From Bacillus marasmi (GTDB lineage Bacteria; Bacillota; Bacilli; Bacillales; Cytobacillaceae), in NCBI RefSeq assembly GCF_902168435.1, contig NZ_LR656169.1:236787-300786 (forward strand): a stretch of 64,000 nt of DNA, written 5' to 3'. This document shows, piece after piece, positions 39,057 through 47,619 of this stretch (positions within the stretch are counted from its first letter, which is position 1; each line of letters begins with the position of its first letter). The translations under genes were made by a program, and so were the position numbers. A model generated the notes under the pieces. It was not told the DNA's origin. It searched no databases and saw nothing but the letters and a program-made list of their open reading frames with translations.

Positions 39057-39512
39057 TTATTCTTCGCTGGAAGGCTGATCTAATTTTTCTTTGTGTGTAT
39101 CTGGGTCATAGTTTTCCATATCCTGACCTTCATATTTTGATGGACAGCGAGTTTTCACAGTTTCTGCAACAAATGTGTCCTTCTCAGTTGGCGCACCTTG
39201 TAAAATGGTGATAACCCCTTCAGAGAAGTTATCAGGTTTTACACCATTGTGAATAACATGCATCACATTGCCATCGTTGTCTTTTACATCAAATTTTAGT
39301 TCAATTTTGTCAGCGTCCCATTTGATAGAATCTTCTATTAGTAATCCCTCAACCGTTACAAAATAACCATCTTGGTATTTTTCCTGGTTCTTAAGAAGCT
39401 CGTCCATTTTAAGCTCAACTCCACTTGAACCAGGTGTTGCAGCCATAAGAAGGAAAATAATCGCACCAGCAATAATAAAGCCACCAATCATGACAATTGT
39501 ATTTTTTTTCAT
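39057..39512 (-). CDS. ccmE: Heme chaperone CcmE, cysteine (CxxxY) type
   Basis: A 151-residue protein: N-terminal anchor (about 7-24) and an OB-fold heme chaperone domain. Near the C-terminus, where classical CcmE has the heme-linking histidine, it has TRCPSKYEG with Cys123 and Tyr127. This is the CxxxY form known from Desulfovibrio and archaea, in which cysteine binds heme. It lies 25 nt before ccmF in the operon. Confidence 0.9.
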   Translation of the reverse strand: MKKNTIVMIGGFIIAGAIIFLLMAATPGSSGVELKMDELLKNQEKYQDGYFVTVEGLLIEDSIKWDADKIELKFDVKDNDGNVMHVIHNGVKPDNFSEGVITILQGAPTEKDTFVAETVKTRCPSKYEGQDMENYDPDTHKEKLDQPSSEE

Positions 39513-39526
39513 TTTTCTTTTCCCCT

Positions 39527-40576
39527 TTACCCCAATTTTTCTATTTCTTTTTCGTACGTTTCTTCATCAATTTCCCCATTGATTAATTTTGCTCTTAGCT
39601 TCTTTTTATTTTCTGTTGCATCTTTTTTATTTACCTTTTGCGCAGGCTTTCCTACAGTTGGTTTTTTAATGTTGTTTTTACTTTTTGGTCCAGAAGATTT
39701 TGTGCTTCTGCTATTACCTTTTAGACCTAAAAATACAAATACACCGGCAATGATAACGGAAATACCAATAATGATTGCTCCACTTGTACCGATGATAGGC
39801 TGCTCAGATTTGTTATTATTCAATACTTGATCAGTTGCGGATTTACCGTCTACACCACTATGATTTTCATCATTAGGCGGAGTTTGTTCGCTAACCGTTT
39901 TCAAAGTTGAAGTATTGTCTTTTTTAACATACGTCGCAGCAATATTCACTGCTTCGCCTTGCTTCTTATTTTTGAATTGATAAATATGAAGCTTTTCGGC
40001 GTATTCACTATCTGATGTACTTGTCGCAGCTGGTTCAACTTTAAAGTCCTTTGACTTTAATGGGGCATAAACGATGATATCTAACACTTCTGTATCGGCC
40101 AGATTTTCATATTTAAAGTCAAACTTTTTTGTATCAGCTACTTGAATTGCACTTGTGTAGTATTCAACAACGAAGCTGTATGTTTTACCATTTTTAATTG
40201 GTTCTTGTGGCTTCCAGGTTACAACACCTTTTTCTTTGTTAATTTCAAACGGACGTTGTACTTCTGGATCTTTCTCATTTGGAAATTCTGCCACTAAATA
40301 AATTTCAAAATTTTTATCACTTACCGGTGCCGGAAATTCAATCTCCCCGTTGTAATCCGCACCTGTGTTATTTGTAAAGGTTCCATAATACCCTAGTAAT
40401 AAAGACGCTTGATCCTCTGGCCATTTCTCAGGGTAATCAAACTCTGGCATAACCTGGATTTGCATTTCTTTATATGGGAATTTCTCAGTTGGAAACCCTT
40501 CCGCAGCACTTGCACTTGGGATGAAAGCCGTTAATAGTAATACAGTAATGACAAATGATGCTAATCTCTTAAGCAT
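39527..40576 (-). CDS. Membrane-anchored protein of unknown function at the head of the ccm operon
   Basis: A 349-residue protein with a signal peptide cleaved near SASA-AEG (about 24), a beta-rich ectodomain (about 30-220; LLLGYYGTFTNNTGADYNGEI), a Ser/Asn-rich linker, one membrane helix (about 260-280) and a basic cytoplasmic tail ending RAKLINGEIDEETYEKEIEKL. It is built like the 343-residue protein further down the operon and probably shares ancestry. A GAGGAG site precedes ATG 40576. No enzymatic motif or CXXCH is present. Confidence 0.85.
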   Translation of the reverse strand: MLKRLASFVITVLLLTAFIPSASAAEGFPTEKFPYKEMQIQVMPEFDYPEKWPEDQASLLLGYYGTFTNNTGADYNGEIEFPAPVSDKNFEIYLVAEFPNEKDPEVQRPFEINKEKGVVTWKPQEPIKNGKTYSFVVEYYTSAIQVADTKKFDFKYENLADTEVLDIIVYAPLKSKDFKVEPAATSTSDSEYAEKLHIYQFKNKKQGEAVNIAATYVKKDNTSTLKTVSEQTPPNDENHSGVDGKSATDQVLNNNKSEQPIIGTSGAIIIGISVIIAGVFVFLGLKGNSRSTKSSGPKSKNNIKKPTVGKPAQKVNKKDATENKKKLRAKLINGEIDEETYEKEIEKLG

Positions 40577-40927
40577 TTTACTCCTCCTCGTGAAAACAAA
40601 TCTGTTTTTACTATAATCCCCTTAGAAAGACTATAATCTTTTCTTGATGTTTTGCGTCGATGCTCAGGTGAACATTTTGTTAAAAACATAAAACTTAAGG
40701 TTTTTGTCAAAAAAAAATCAAGAAATATTCACATTTACTATATTGATAACTTATTTTTCCATAAAACATTATCAAAAGTAAGATTTGTTCTAAGGACCAC
40801 AAAAGGAATATTAATATAATAAATCACTGTAATCACGGGTGATTTTCGAATATTTTATAACAAATGATTTTAGAAAAAATAATTAATTCAAAGTGGTAAA
40901 TTATCAACATCCTACTAAGCTTTATAT
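40577..40927. promoter_or_regulatory. AT-rich regulatory gap upstream of the ccm operon
   Basis: A 350-bp region without a credible gene. It holds a minus-strand TTGACA (40710-40705) that could serve as a -35 element for the ccm operon, although no good -10 follows. It also holds a perfect 14-bp palindrome AATCACGGGTGATT-like dyad (AATCAC/GTGATT at 40831-40844), a candidate operator. Both are weak evidence. Confidence 0.35.
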
Positions 40928-40973
40928 AACAAACAAAAAAGCTAACGTAATGACGTCAGCTCTTTTTGTTTGT
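40928..40973 (-). terminator. Terminator after the diheme cytochrome c gene
   Basis: A long hairpin: AACAAACAAAAA and AGCTAACGT pair with ACGTCAGCT and TTTTTGTTTGTT around AATG. It overlaps the gene's stop codon and separates the cytochrome unit from the ccm operon. Confidence 0.85.
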
Positions 40974-41626
40974 TATTTACTTGGAAGGGTTCTAATGTAA
41001 CTAATAATATCACTTATTTCTTGTTCACTAAGCTGTCTGATTCCATCTGCACCTTCAAGCGATGCCGCCATTCTGGTGTCTTCGCGACCATATGCTGTAC
41101 TTATCCACATCTGCTGATCAGTTGTATATTGTAATTTCTGCGGACTTATTAAAACAGTTCCCATCTTCTTCTTTCCAGCACCGTCAATCCCATGACAGGT
41201 TGCACAGAATAACTCGTAATGTTTCTTCCCATTTTCAGGGTCACCACTAATTTTAGCGGGAGCCTCGAGTTCAATTGATTTCTTTTGCCAATTTCTCATA
41301 AATGCAACTACATTGTTCAAATCTTCTTCACTTAGATTTGACCCATATGCTGGCATGACAGTACCTTCTCTTCCATATTTCACCTGATTGTATAGATCCT
41401 TGTCAGAATATGTATTCAGAAAGTGCTGATTGTTAATTGCAGTTCCTTCTTTTGCACCAGATCCTTTTCCGTTATCACCATGACAGGCAAAGCATTGCTG
41501 TTGATAAATCCGTTCCCCAGCCTCAATTGCCTTATGATCTTTTTTGGTTAATAAACTGCTATTGCTAATAATAATGATTATCCCAACCGTGACTAAAATA
41601 TAAACGCCAATTAAGATTTTTTTCAT
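40973..41626 (-). CDS. Membrane-anchored diheme cytochrome c
   Basis: A 217-residue protein: N-terminal anchor (about 4-21) and two class I cytochrome c domains with heme sites Cys45-Cys48-His49 (QQCFACHGD) and Cys141-Cys144-His145 (LFCATCHGI). Met91 in GTVMPAYG is a likely sixth ligand for the first heme. ATG 41626 has AAGGGG 6 nt upstream, placed over the stop of the selenoprotein gene, so both share one transcript. It is the likely client of the neighbouring ccm operon. Its redox partner is unknown. Confidence 0.9.
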   Translation of the reverse strand: MKKILIGVYILVTVGIIIIISNSSLLTKKDHKAIEAGERIYQQQCFACHGDNGKGSGAKEGTAINNQHFLNTYSDKDLYNQVKYGREGTVMPAYGSNLSEEDLNNVVAFMRNWQKKSIELEAPAKISGDPENGKKHYELFCATCHGIDGAGKKKMGTVLISPQKLQYTTDQQMWISTAYGREDTRMAASLEGADGIRQLSEQEISDIISYIRTLPSK

Positions 41627-41636
41627 ATCATTCCCC

Positions 41637-42080
41637 TTACTTAGGTGTAGGAGTAGGTGTTGGTTCACCAAAATCTTCATATTTCTTAATAATATAGCTA
41701 TTAATATCCTTTAAGCTTTTTCCATTCTTGTTCATCTCTACCGCCTCACGGGCGATGTCTACACAAACATCTCAAGCAATCCCCATTTGATCCCATTCAA
41801 CAACTGCGCTGTTCTTATCGAGTTCATCAACAAAACAGTCTAGATTACTAACGTGACCATCAGTACCGTAACAGCCGCAATAACATGGAACAGATGCCAA
41901 TACTTCCGGATAAGTTGCTGCCATGATATACGTTTCTTGAATTAACTCAGATGTATTTGTTACGTAGTTAGGTAATTCCTTGTGCTTCGAATCGAGTGTA
42001 AGCTTTTCATCCTTCCCACAGCCTACCAACACGAACATCGACACAATTCCAATTAACATTAAAAAAGTGAGTCGATTCAC
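41637..42080 (-). CDS. PCYCGC-motif lipoprotein, probable selenoprotein (UGA = Sec103)
   Basis: Read through one UGA (41774-41772), the frame gives 147 residues. GTG 42080 follows GAGGAGG; the lipobox LVGC puts the lipidated Cys at 21; PCYCGC lies at 65-70, Cys82 follows, then MGIA-U103-DVC106-VDIAREAVEM and a Thr/Pro tail. Codons after the UGA keep the family sequence (SLKDINSYIIKKYEDFG), so it is not a decayed tail. As I recall, relatives have Cys at this place, which gives CxxC; here it is UxxC. A SECIS-like hairpin follows the UGA. Most tools would call a protein ending at 41772. The role is probably thiol or metal redox at the outer membrane face, next to a cytochrome c gene. Confidence 0.82.
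41740..41756 (-). promoter_or_regulatory. SECIS-like hairpin after the in-frame UGA
   Basis: The transcript folds AUCGCC-CGUGA-GGCGGU: a six-bp stem with one U-G pair and a 5-nt loop that has G at its second position. The loop starts 21 nt after the UGA. Stem size, loop size, an early loop G and the 16-37 nt distance all fit the bacterial SECIS model. Confidence 0.7.
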
Positions 42081-42291
42081 AGTTGTCCTCCTCAAGTAAT
42101 ATGATATCCGATGCAAATACAATGATATTTTAACAACACAAAACTTACTAAAATCATTTTAATTATTACTATTTAGTGAAGAAATATACCAAAGACACAA
42201 AAATTTTCTAATATAATTTAATCACAAACATAAACTTTTATTTTAAAAAAGTAATAATGAGCGGTATTACATAACACATCCTAAATTTAGA

Positions 42292-42327
42292 TAAAAAAAA
42301 CCTCCAATGGTTTTAAACCACTGAAGG
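42292..42327 (-). terminator. Terminator of efp
   Basis: CCTCCAATGGTTT pairs with AAACCACTGAAGG (two mismatches) and is followed by eight T residues on the minus strand. Confidence 0.82.
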
Positions 42328-42347
42328 ATTTTAATTGAATAAATCAA

Positions 42348-42905
42348 CTATGCGCGTGACACGTAGCTTCCATCTGTAGTATTGATAATCAAGCGATCAC
42401 CTTGGTTAACAAAGAATGGAACCTGAACAATAAGACCCGTTTCAACAGTCGCAGGCTTTGTTCCACCTGAAGCTGTATCTCCTTTAATACCTGGCTCTGT
42501 TTCCGTTACTTCTAGTTCAACTGTATTCGGAAGTTCTACACCTAGAGTCTCACCATGATACATCATGATGGATACTTCCATATTTTCTTTTAAATACTTC
42601 AATTCATACTCAATTGTATTTCCTGGCAATTCGATTTGTTCGTATGACTCATTATCCATGAATACGTGTTGATCGCCGCTAGCGTAAAGATACTGCATTC
42701 TGCGGTTATCAATTTGTGCTTTTGCTACTTTTTCTCCCGCTCGAAATGTTTTTTCTTGGATAGCACCGTTTCTTAAATTCCGAAGCTTAGAACGAACAAA
42801 CGCTGCTCCCTTACCAGGCTTTACGTGTTGGAAATCCATAACACGCCAAATGCTCCCATCAACCTCAATAGTTAAACCAGTACGAAAATCATTAACAGAA
42901 ATCAT
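42348..42905 (-). CDS. efp: Elongation factor P
   Basis: A 185-residue three-domain OB/KOW protein that relieves ribosome stalling at polyproline. The N-terminal KOW domain has the modification loop KPGKGAAF, and the C-terminal OB domain ends with [26 protein letters not shown]. It follows papA by 23 nt, as in B. subtilis. Its downstream neighbour is the accessory block rather than spoIIIAA. Confidence 0.97.
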   Translation of the reverse strand: MISVNDFRTGLTIEVDGSIWRVMDFQHVKPGKGAAFVRSKLRNLRNGAIQEKTFRAGEKVAKAQIDNRRMQYLYASGDQHVFMDNESYEQIELPGNTIEYELKYLKENMEVSIMMYHGETLGVELPNTVELEVTETEPGIKGDTASGGTKPATVETGLIVQVPFFVNQGDRLIINTTDGSYVSRA

Positions 42906-42928
42906 GCGAAAAATCCTCCTAAATTCAA

Positions 42929-43990
42929 TTAAAGAATCATTAGTTCTTTTGTAGAGTGCGTAAGCAGTTCATTATGATTATTTGTTATCACGATGTCATC
43001 TTCAATCCGTACCCCACCAAGTCCAGGAATATATATACCAGGTTCAACCGTAACCACCATACCTGGGACAAGCTTAAGGTCGGACCTAAAGGACAGTGCT
43101 GGTCCCTCATGAACCTCAAGTCCAATTCCATGTCCTGTCGAATGACCAAAATATTCACCGTAGCCCTTTTCGGTTATGTAATTCCGCGTTAAAGCATCTG
43201 CTTCTTTTCCAGTCATCCCCGGCTTGATTCCCTCAACCCCACGCATTTGAGCTTCATATACAATGTTATAAATCTCTTTTAATTTAGGATCAGGTTCACC
43301 ACAAGAAATAGTTCGGGTGATATCAGATACATACCCTTTGTAATATGCACCATAATCAAGTGTAATCATATCTCCTTTTTCGATTACTTTATCGCTTGCG
43401 ACACCATGTGGCAAAGCAGAACGATGTCCACTAGCGACAATCGTATCAAAAGAAGAAGAGGTTGCACCTGCTGCTCTCATAAAGAACTCTAATTCATTTG
43501 ACACCTCAAGCTCTGTAAGACCTGGGCGAATGAAATCCAATATGTGTTTAAATGCTGCATCAGCAATATCGGCAGCTTCCTTTAATATCTTAATCTCTGA
43601 TTCAGTCTTAATCAAGCGCAACTTTTCAATTATTCCTGAAATCGGAACCAAATCAGCCTTTATTGCTGCCTTATACTCGCTATATGTAGAAAACGAAACG
43701 TAATCTTGTTCAAATCCAAGCTTCTTTATTCCTAAACGCTCAGTTTGGCTTGCAATTTCCGCAATTAAAGATGGGCCGTGTTTAATTATCGTGAAGCCTT
43801 CGCATTGATTCGTTGCTTGTTCAATATAACGGAAATCTGTAATAAATAACGCAGCCTCCGCAGTTATCAAAACTACACCAGCAGTTCCGGTAAAATTGGA
43901 CATATAACGGCGATTATAGGAACTTGTAATCAGTAGTGCATCAATCCCCAGATTTTCAAAATGCGAACGTAATTTGTTTAGTTTATCCAA
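42929..43990 (-). CDS. papA: Xaa-Pro aminopeptidase (M24B family)
   Basis: A 353-residue metallopeptidase that removes N-terminal residues preceding proline. The creatinase-like N-terminal domain (1-125) is followed by the pita-bread catalytic domain with metal ligands in [32 protein letters not shown] and [19 protein letters not shown] use TTG 43990, which has AGAGGAAG at good spacing and gives the length of B. subtilis YqhT; ATG 44011 lacks a ribosome site. Confidence 0.92.
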   Translation of the reverse strand: MDKLNKLRSHFENLGIDALLITSSYNRRYMSNFTGTAGVVLITAEAALFITDFRYIEQATNQCEGFTIIKHGPSLIAEIASQTERLGIKKLGFEQDYVSFSTYSEYKAAIKADLVPISGIIEKLRLIKTESEIKILKEAADIADAAFKHILDFIRPGLTELEVSNELEFFMRAAGATSSSFDTIVASGHRSALPHGVASDKVIEKGDMITLDYGAYYKGYVSDITRTISCGEPDPKLKEIYNIVYEAQMRGVEGIKPGMTGKEADALTRNYITEKGYGEYFGHSTGHGIGLEVHEGPALSFRSDLKLVPGMVVTVEPGIYIPGLGGVRIEDDIVITNNHNELLTHSTKELMIL

Positions 43991-44064
43991 TGGACTTCCT
44001 CTCCCTTTCATGCAAATCTGAACGTAAATCTATTCTAACATATTCAATAAACTACGATGTGAAT

Positions 44065-44580
44065 TTAGCTTTTCACTTCATTTTTCTGTCTTTCAACATT
44101 CCGAATTTCATTTTCCTCATAAGAAATGGAATAACCTACAAAAACTCCATATAAGATATATAAACAGACGGATGTAATGATTGTCATCCTGGACAATTCA
44201 GTAAATGGACTAATTCCTGGAAAAATAGGATTTAGCACAAGGAACACGAGCAAAAACAACAATATCCCGTAAATCAATCCCACAAACATGTTATTGAATT
44301 TTTTTAACGTCGAGTAATACAGGATTGCAGCTCCAATCGAAATAACACCATATAAAATGATCGAAATGACTGTTCCGAGCCACTGTTCCTTCCATGCCCC
44401 AATAGTCCATGGTTCAATTATCACATTCGGTCTAATCTCAGTAAAATTAAATAAGTATGCAAAGTAGGCGAGCGTGCTCCATATCAGCCCTCCGACAAAA
44501 CCAATGGTCATCACCATGGCAAAAAAAGATAATGGCTTTTCACGTTGTGATTGCTCCAATTTTGCTTGATCTTCTGCCAT
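44065..44580 (-). CDS. yqhR: YqhR family membrane protein
   Basis: A 171-residue protein of four predicted membrane helices (about 23-45, 71-90, 100-118 and 130-155) with charged ends. Sequence pattern and position upstream of papA match YqhR. ATG 44580 has GGAGGTG 6 nt upstream; the longer frame from 44595 would start inside this ribosome site. The aroQ gene found between yqhR and papA in B. subtilis is absent here. The function is unknown. Confidence 0.85.
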   Translation of the reverse strand: MAEDQAKLEQSQREKPLSFFAMVMTIGFVGGLIWSTLAYFAYLFNFTEIRPNVIIEPWTIGAWKEQWLGTVISIILYGVISIGAAILYYSTLKKFNNMFVGLIYGILLFLLVFLVLNPIFPGISPFTELSRMTIITSVCLYILYGVFVGYSISYEENEIRNVERQKNEVKS

Positions 44581-44595
44581 TTTCAACACCTCCAT

Positions 44596-45048
44596 TAACT
44601 ATTATGTCCACATGGATTTAATCCATTGCAACAGAGAAAAAAATTAATAAATTAAGTTTCCAATAATTTTTAAAAAAGAATTTCTTCCACCGTAGAGGTT
44701 TTATCGGTTTTTTAGTAGAATAAAATAGAGTAGGAAATGTTTTTCCTTTTTACAGAAAAGATTTCGATTGTGATCCAATTAATGGGTGCCTTTTTTAAAC
44801 CCCCAGCATAAATTAATTAATACCATTGTTTAAAATTATTCAATTTAATCCAGCATCATTTCTTTGGATGCATGACTGTCTGTTTATTCGTTTCAATTTT
44901 CTGACACTTACACGTGCAGATAAAGGCTGTTAGAGAGAGAATGCAACTTAAAAACACGAATGTTTCCGAAGAAATAAAATAAAGTATATGTCAACTTGGT
45001 TTAAAATTGGTAAATTATGCTTATTATGCTCTTAGGGAGGTGGCTTTC
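44596..45048. other. AT-rich gap without a recognisable gene
   Basis: A 450-bp divergent region between yqhR and yqhP. It should contain both promoters, but I see no convincing -35/-10 pair, RNA structure or short conserved gene in it. Confidence 0.5.
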
Positions 45049-45432
45049 TTGAAAAATCAAACTTCATTTATTATTGTGTTAGGACTCGTCATTTTGGCAG
45101 CAATCGGTGTAGCAAGTAGTTACATTTCCAATCCAACCGGATTTATTAAAGGTATAGCTGTCATCCTAGTCGTGGGTGTTGTAGTTTATTTTATCGTTAA
45201 AAGGTTTTACCATTCTAACCCTGAGAAGCGGGAGCAGCGGGCGTTTGTTAAAGCTGCAAAGCAATCTAAAAAGAGATTAAACCATAAGGATGTAGGGATG
45301 AGTCCGCGCCGTACTTCATCTGCCATTACTACCATCAAAAAAAATATTCGACCAAAAAAACATTCGAATGCACATTTAACAGTAATCGATGGAAAAAAAG
45401 GGAAAAATAAAAAAAATCGAGCCTCTTTTTGA
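45049..45432 (+). CDS. yqhP: YqhP / SA1362 family small membrane protein
   Basis: A 127-residue protein with two N-terminal membrane helices (about 6-24 and 31-49) and a long basic cytoplasmic tail (KKRLNHKDVGMSPRR, then a Lys-rich end KKGKNKKNRASF). TTG 45049 has GGGAGGTGG 5 nt upstream; the earlier GTG at 45007 lacks one. It lies opposite yqhO, as in B. subtilis. The function is unknown. Confidence 0.85.
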   Translation: MKNQTSFIIVLGLVILAAIGVASSYISNPTGFIKGIAVILVVGVVVYFIVKRFYHSNPEKREQRAFVKAAKQSKKRLNHKDVGMSPRRTSSAITTIKKNIRPKKHSNAHLTVIDGKKGKNKKNRASF

Positions 45433-45449
45433 CCTCGATTTTTTTTTTG
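45411..45449. terminator. Bidirectional terminator between yqhP and yqhO
   Basis: A perfect 11-bp stem, AAAAAATCGAG (45411-45421) with CTCGATTTTTT (45434-45444), is flanked by A and T tracts. It overlaps the end of yqhP. Confidence 0.87.
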
Positions 45450-45457
45450 CCTATTTA

Positions 45458-46342
45458 TTAATAGCTCCACTTTTTTAAAAAGGTTGCTGCACTTTCTCGA
45501 CCAAGCTCCATCAGTTTCTCCTTTTCTTTTTTCGAAAGTTCAAATTTTATTCCGGATATACCCTCAGTTGGTATAAATATAATATCTTTGACTATTTTTC
45601 TAGAAATATATCTTGCATCATGAGCCGTCATCATGGTTTCAAATAAGGCTTCAAGCAAATTTATTGGATTATTAACATTATTTTTTTGCAACTCACTAAT
45701 GTTACTGGTTAATTTAATTCCGAGAACTGGTCTTCGCTTTGATACGTGTTCTTGGTCAAACAACCACATAGGAAAATTACTCAAAACTCCACCATCGACA
45801 ATGACATTAACCCCATTGCTAGTCTTGAGTTTTACCGGCTCAAAAAAGTAAGGAATACCACAACTCATCCTAATTGCTCTAGCAATAGGAAAAGTATCTG
45901 GATTCACTCCATATTTCGGCAAATCATCAGGCAAAATAAGCATTTGACCATTTGTTAAATCTGAGGCAATGACCCGCAGAGTTTTGGGGGGCAAATCCGC
46001 GAAGGTTCTCAAGCCCTTTTGAGCAAGTACTTCAGTAAGCCACTTCTCTAATTGATTGCCTTTATATAATCCCATTCTCCAAAAGAAAAGGAACCACTTT
46101 AACAAACCGAAAGGAATCAGACTTTTTCCAGTATCCATAAACATTTTTAAATCCAATTCTTCAAAAAGTTTGTAAATCTGTTGACTAGAATACCCTGCAG
46201 CCACTAATGCAGCAATGATCGAACCAGCACTCGTTCCGGCTACTCGTTTGAAAACTAACCCCTGCTTCTCTACCTCTTCGAGTGCACCTACCAACGCAAA
46301 TCCTTTGATTCCACCACCAGAAAAAACACCGTCTATGAACAT
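45458..46342 (-). CDS. yqhO: Patatin-like phospholipase family protein YqhO
   Basis: A 294-residue serine hydrolase-like protein with the patatin motifs: oxyanion loop GGGIKG (9-14), nucleophile elbow GTSAGS (Ser38) and catalytic Asp in VDGGVLSNFP. It is predicted cytoplasmic. Family members are acyl hydrolases; the substrate is unknown. It lies alone between splB and the yqhP terminator. Confidence 0.9.
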   Translation of the reverse strand: MFIDGVFSGGGIKGFALVGALEEVEKQGLVFKRVAGTSAGSIIAALVAAGYSSQQIYKLFEELDLKMFMDTGKSLIPFGLLKWFLFFWRMGLYKGNQLEKWLTEVLAQKGLRTFADLPPKTLRVIASDLTNGQMLILPDDLPKYGVNPDTFPIARAIRMSCGIPYFFEPVKLKTSNGVNVIVDGGVLSNFPMWLFDQEHVSKRRPVLGIKLTSNISELQKNNVNNPINLLEALFETMMTAHDARYISRKIVKDIIFIPTEGISGIKFELSKKEKEKLMELGRESAATFLKKWSY

Positions 46343-46420
46343 AAAAGTCCCCCTATCGATGTACTTCCTTGTTACATCTTTAAGCGGCTTTTAATAAAAA
46401 TAGTACGGTGTACATGTTAA

Positions 46421-47446
46421 TTAAGTAAAATATTCAATTTTTGCATTAGGAAAAAATTTTAAGATATAACCACGGATACTTTGCTCTAAGTCCTGTGCCT
46501 CGTCCGTTGGATATACATATTTTCCAATTCCATATCTCCCCCATTTATATTTTCGCTTCTCTTCATCCATTTCAAGCTTCGTTTTTGGATATCTCTTTTC
46601 AATCACTTTTTTTGCTGGTTTTGTAAAGCGATGCTGTATGAGTTCAAAGGTTAAGTCCGGTATGTCGACACCTTCTAGGGCATGGTTAAGTCGTTCAAAC
46701 AATTCAAAATAGCCCTCCTGCCACCCGTCATGCATGTAAATAGGCGCAACAATAAAACCGAGTGGATAGCCGGCATTTGCCACCTTTTTGGCTCCCTCGA
46801 GCCTTTCGTCAAAGGTAGAGGTTGCAGGTTCAAAATTATTAATGACATATCGTGAATTAACACTAAAGCGAAAACGGGTTTTGCCATTGTGTTTCGCATC
46901 CAATAGGTGGTCGACATGATGGAATTTTGTCACAAATCGCAATCGACCAAGCTCGGTTCCACCGATAAATTCAATCGTTTTTTTGAGCGAATGGGTTAAA
47001 TGATCAAGTCCCACAATATCTGATGTACAAGCAGCCTCAAACCGGGTAATTTCCGGTTTCCTTTCATCAATATATTTTTGGGCTTGGGCAAAGATTTCAT
47101 CCAAATTGACGTACGTACGGATGTATGGCTTACTACCTAAGGTTGTTTGCAAATAACAGTAATGGCAGTGACCCATGCAGCCTGTTGCTAATGGAATCGC
47201 GTATTCAGCTGAGGGCTTTGATGTATCAAATTTTAGTGTTCTTCTTATGCCAACGACAAGGGTAGATTTAGCGTTTCGGTATTGCTGAAGTTCATTGTCC
47301 CCAGGAATGCCCCTAACCTGGTTGTGGGATGTCGTTTCTCTGATTTCAATCCCCATGTCGGTGAACTTTTGTTTCAATTCTCTGCCGAGCGGGTATTCTA
47401 GTGCTTGGGGTTCGATAAATACGAGTTGTGGGATGAATGGTTCCAT
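46421..47446 (-). CDS. splB: Spore photoproduct lyase
   Basis: A 341-residue radical-SAM repair enzyme that reverts spore photoproduct thymine dimers in germinating spores. The iron-sulfur cluster is held by Cys90, Cys94 and Cys97 (TGCMGHCHYC), and the conserved catalytic Cys140 (FEAACTSDIVG) corresponds to Cys141 of B. subtilis. The small upstream regulator splA of B. subtilis is absent. A sigma-G-like -10 lies about 50 nt upstream. Confidence 0.96.
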   Translation of the reverse strand: MEPFIPQLVFIEPQALEYPLGRELKQKFTDMGIEIRETTSHNQVRGIPGDNELQQYRNAKSTLVVGIRRTLKFDTSKPSAEYAIPLATGCMGHCHYCYLQTTLGSKPYIRTYVNLDEIFAQAQKYIDERKPEITRFEAACTSDIVGLDHLTHSLKKTIEFIGGTELGRLRFVTKFHHVDHLLDAKHNGKTRFRFSVNSRYVINNFEPATSTFDERLEGAKKVANAGYPLGFIVAPIYMHDGWQEGYFELFERLNHALEGVDIPDLTFELIQHRFTKPAKKVIEKRYPKTKLEMDEEKRKYKWGRYGIGKYVYPTDEAQDLEQSIRGYILKFFPNAKIEYFT

Positions 47447-47490
47447 TGATGTATGCCCTCTTTTCGTTTGAGTTGCATTTTTTATGTTTG

Positions 47491-47497
47491 TAGTATG
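47491..47497 (-). promoter_or_regulatory. Sigma-G-like -10 element of splB
   Basis: The minus strand has CATACTA, a perfect sigma-G/F -10, 45 nt before the splB start. A clear -35 is not visible at the expected distance. Forespore sigma-G expression is known for spl in B. subtilis. Confidence 0.5.
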
Positions 47498-47619
47498 GGC
47501 AAAAGATGTGAAATTAGCTGTGGGGAAATTTTACCTTTTTGAAGTGATTCACGTAGGATGGAAGGTTATGGATATTTAGTTAGAGATAAATCTGAAATGA
47601 TGAATTATTGAGTTATTCA

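Noticed and set aside
41772-42122. A 116-residue protein ending at the UGA 41772 and starting at 42122
   Set aside because: The region after the UGA keeps coding sequence typical of the family and has a SECIS-like hairpin. The true start is GTG 42080, which has a ribosome site; 42122 has none.
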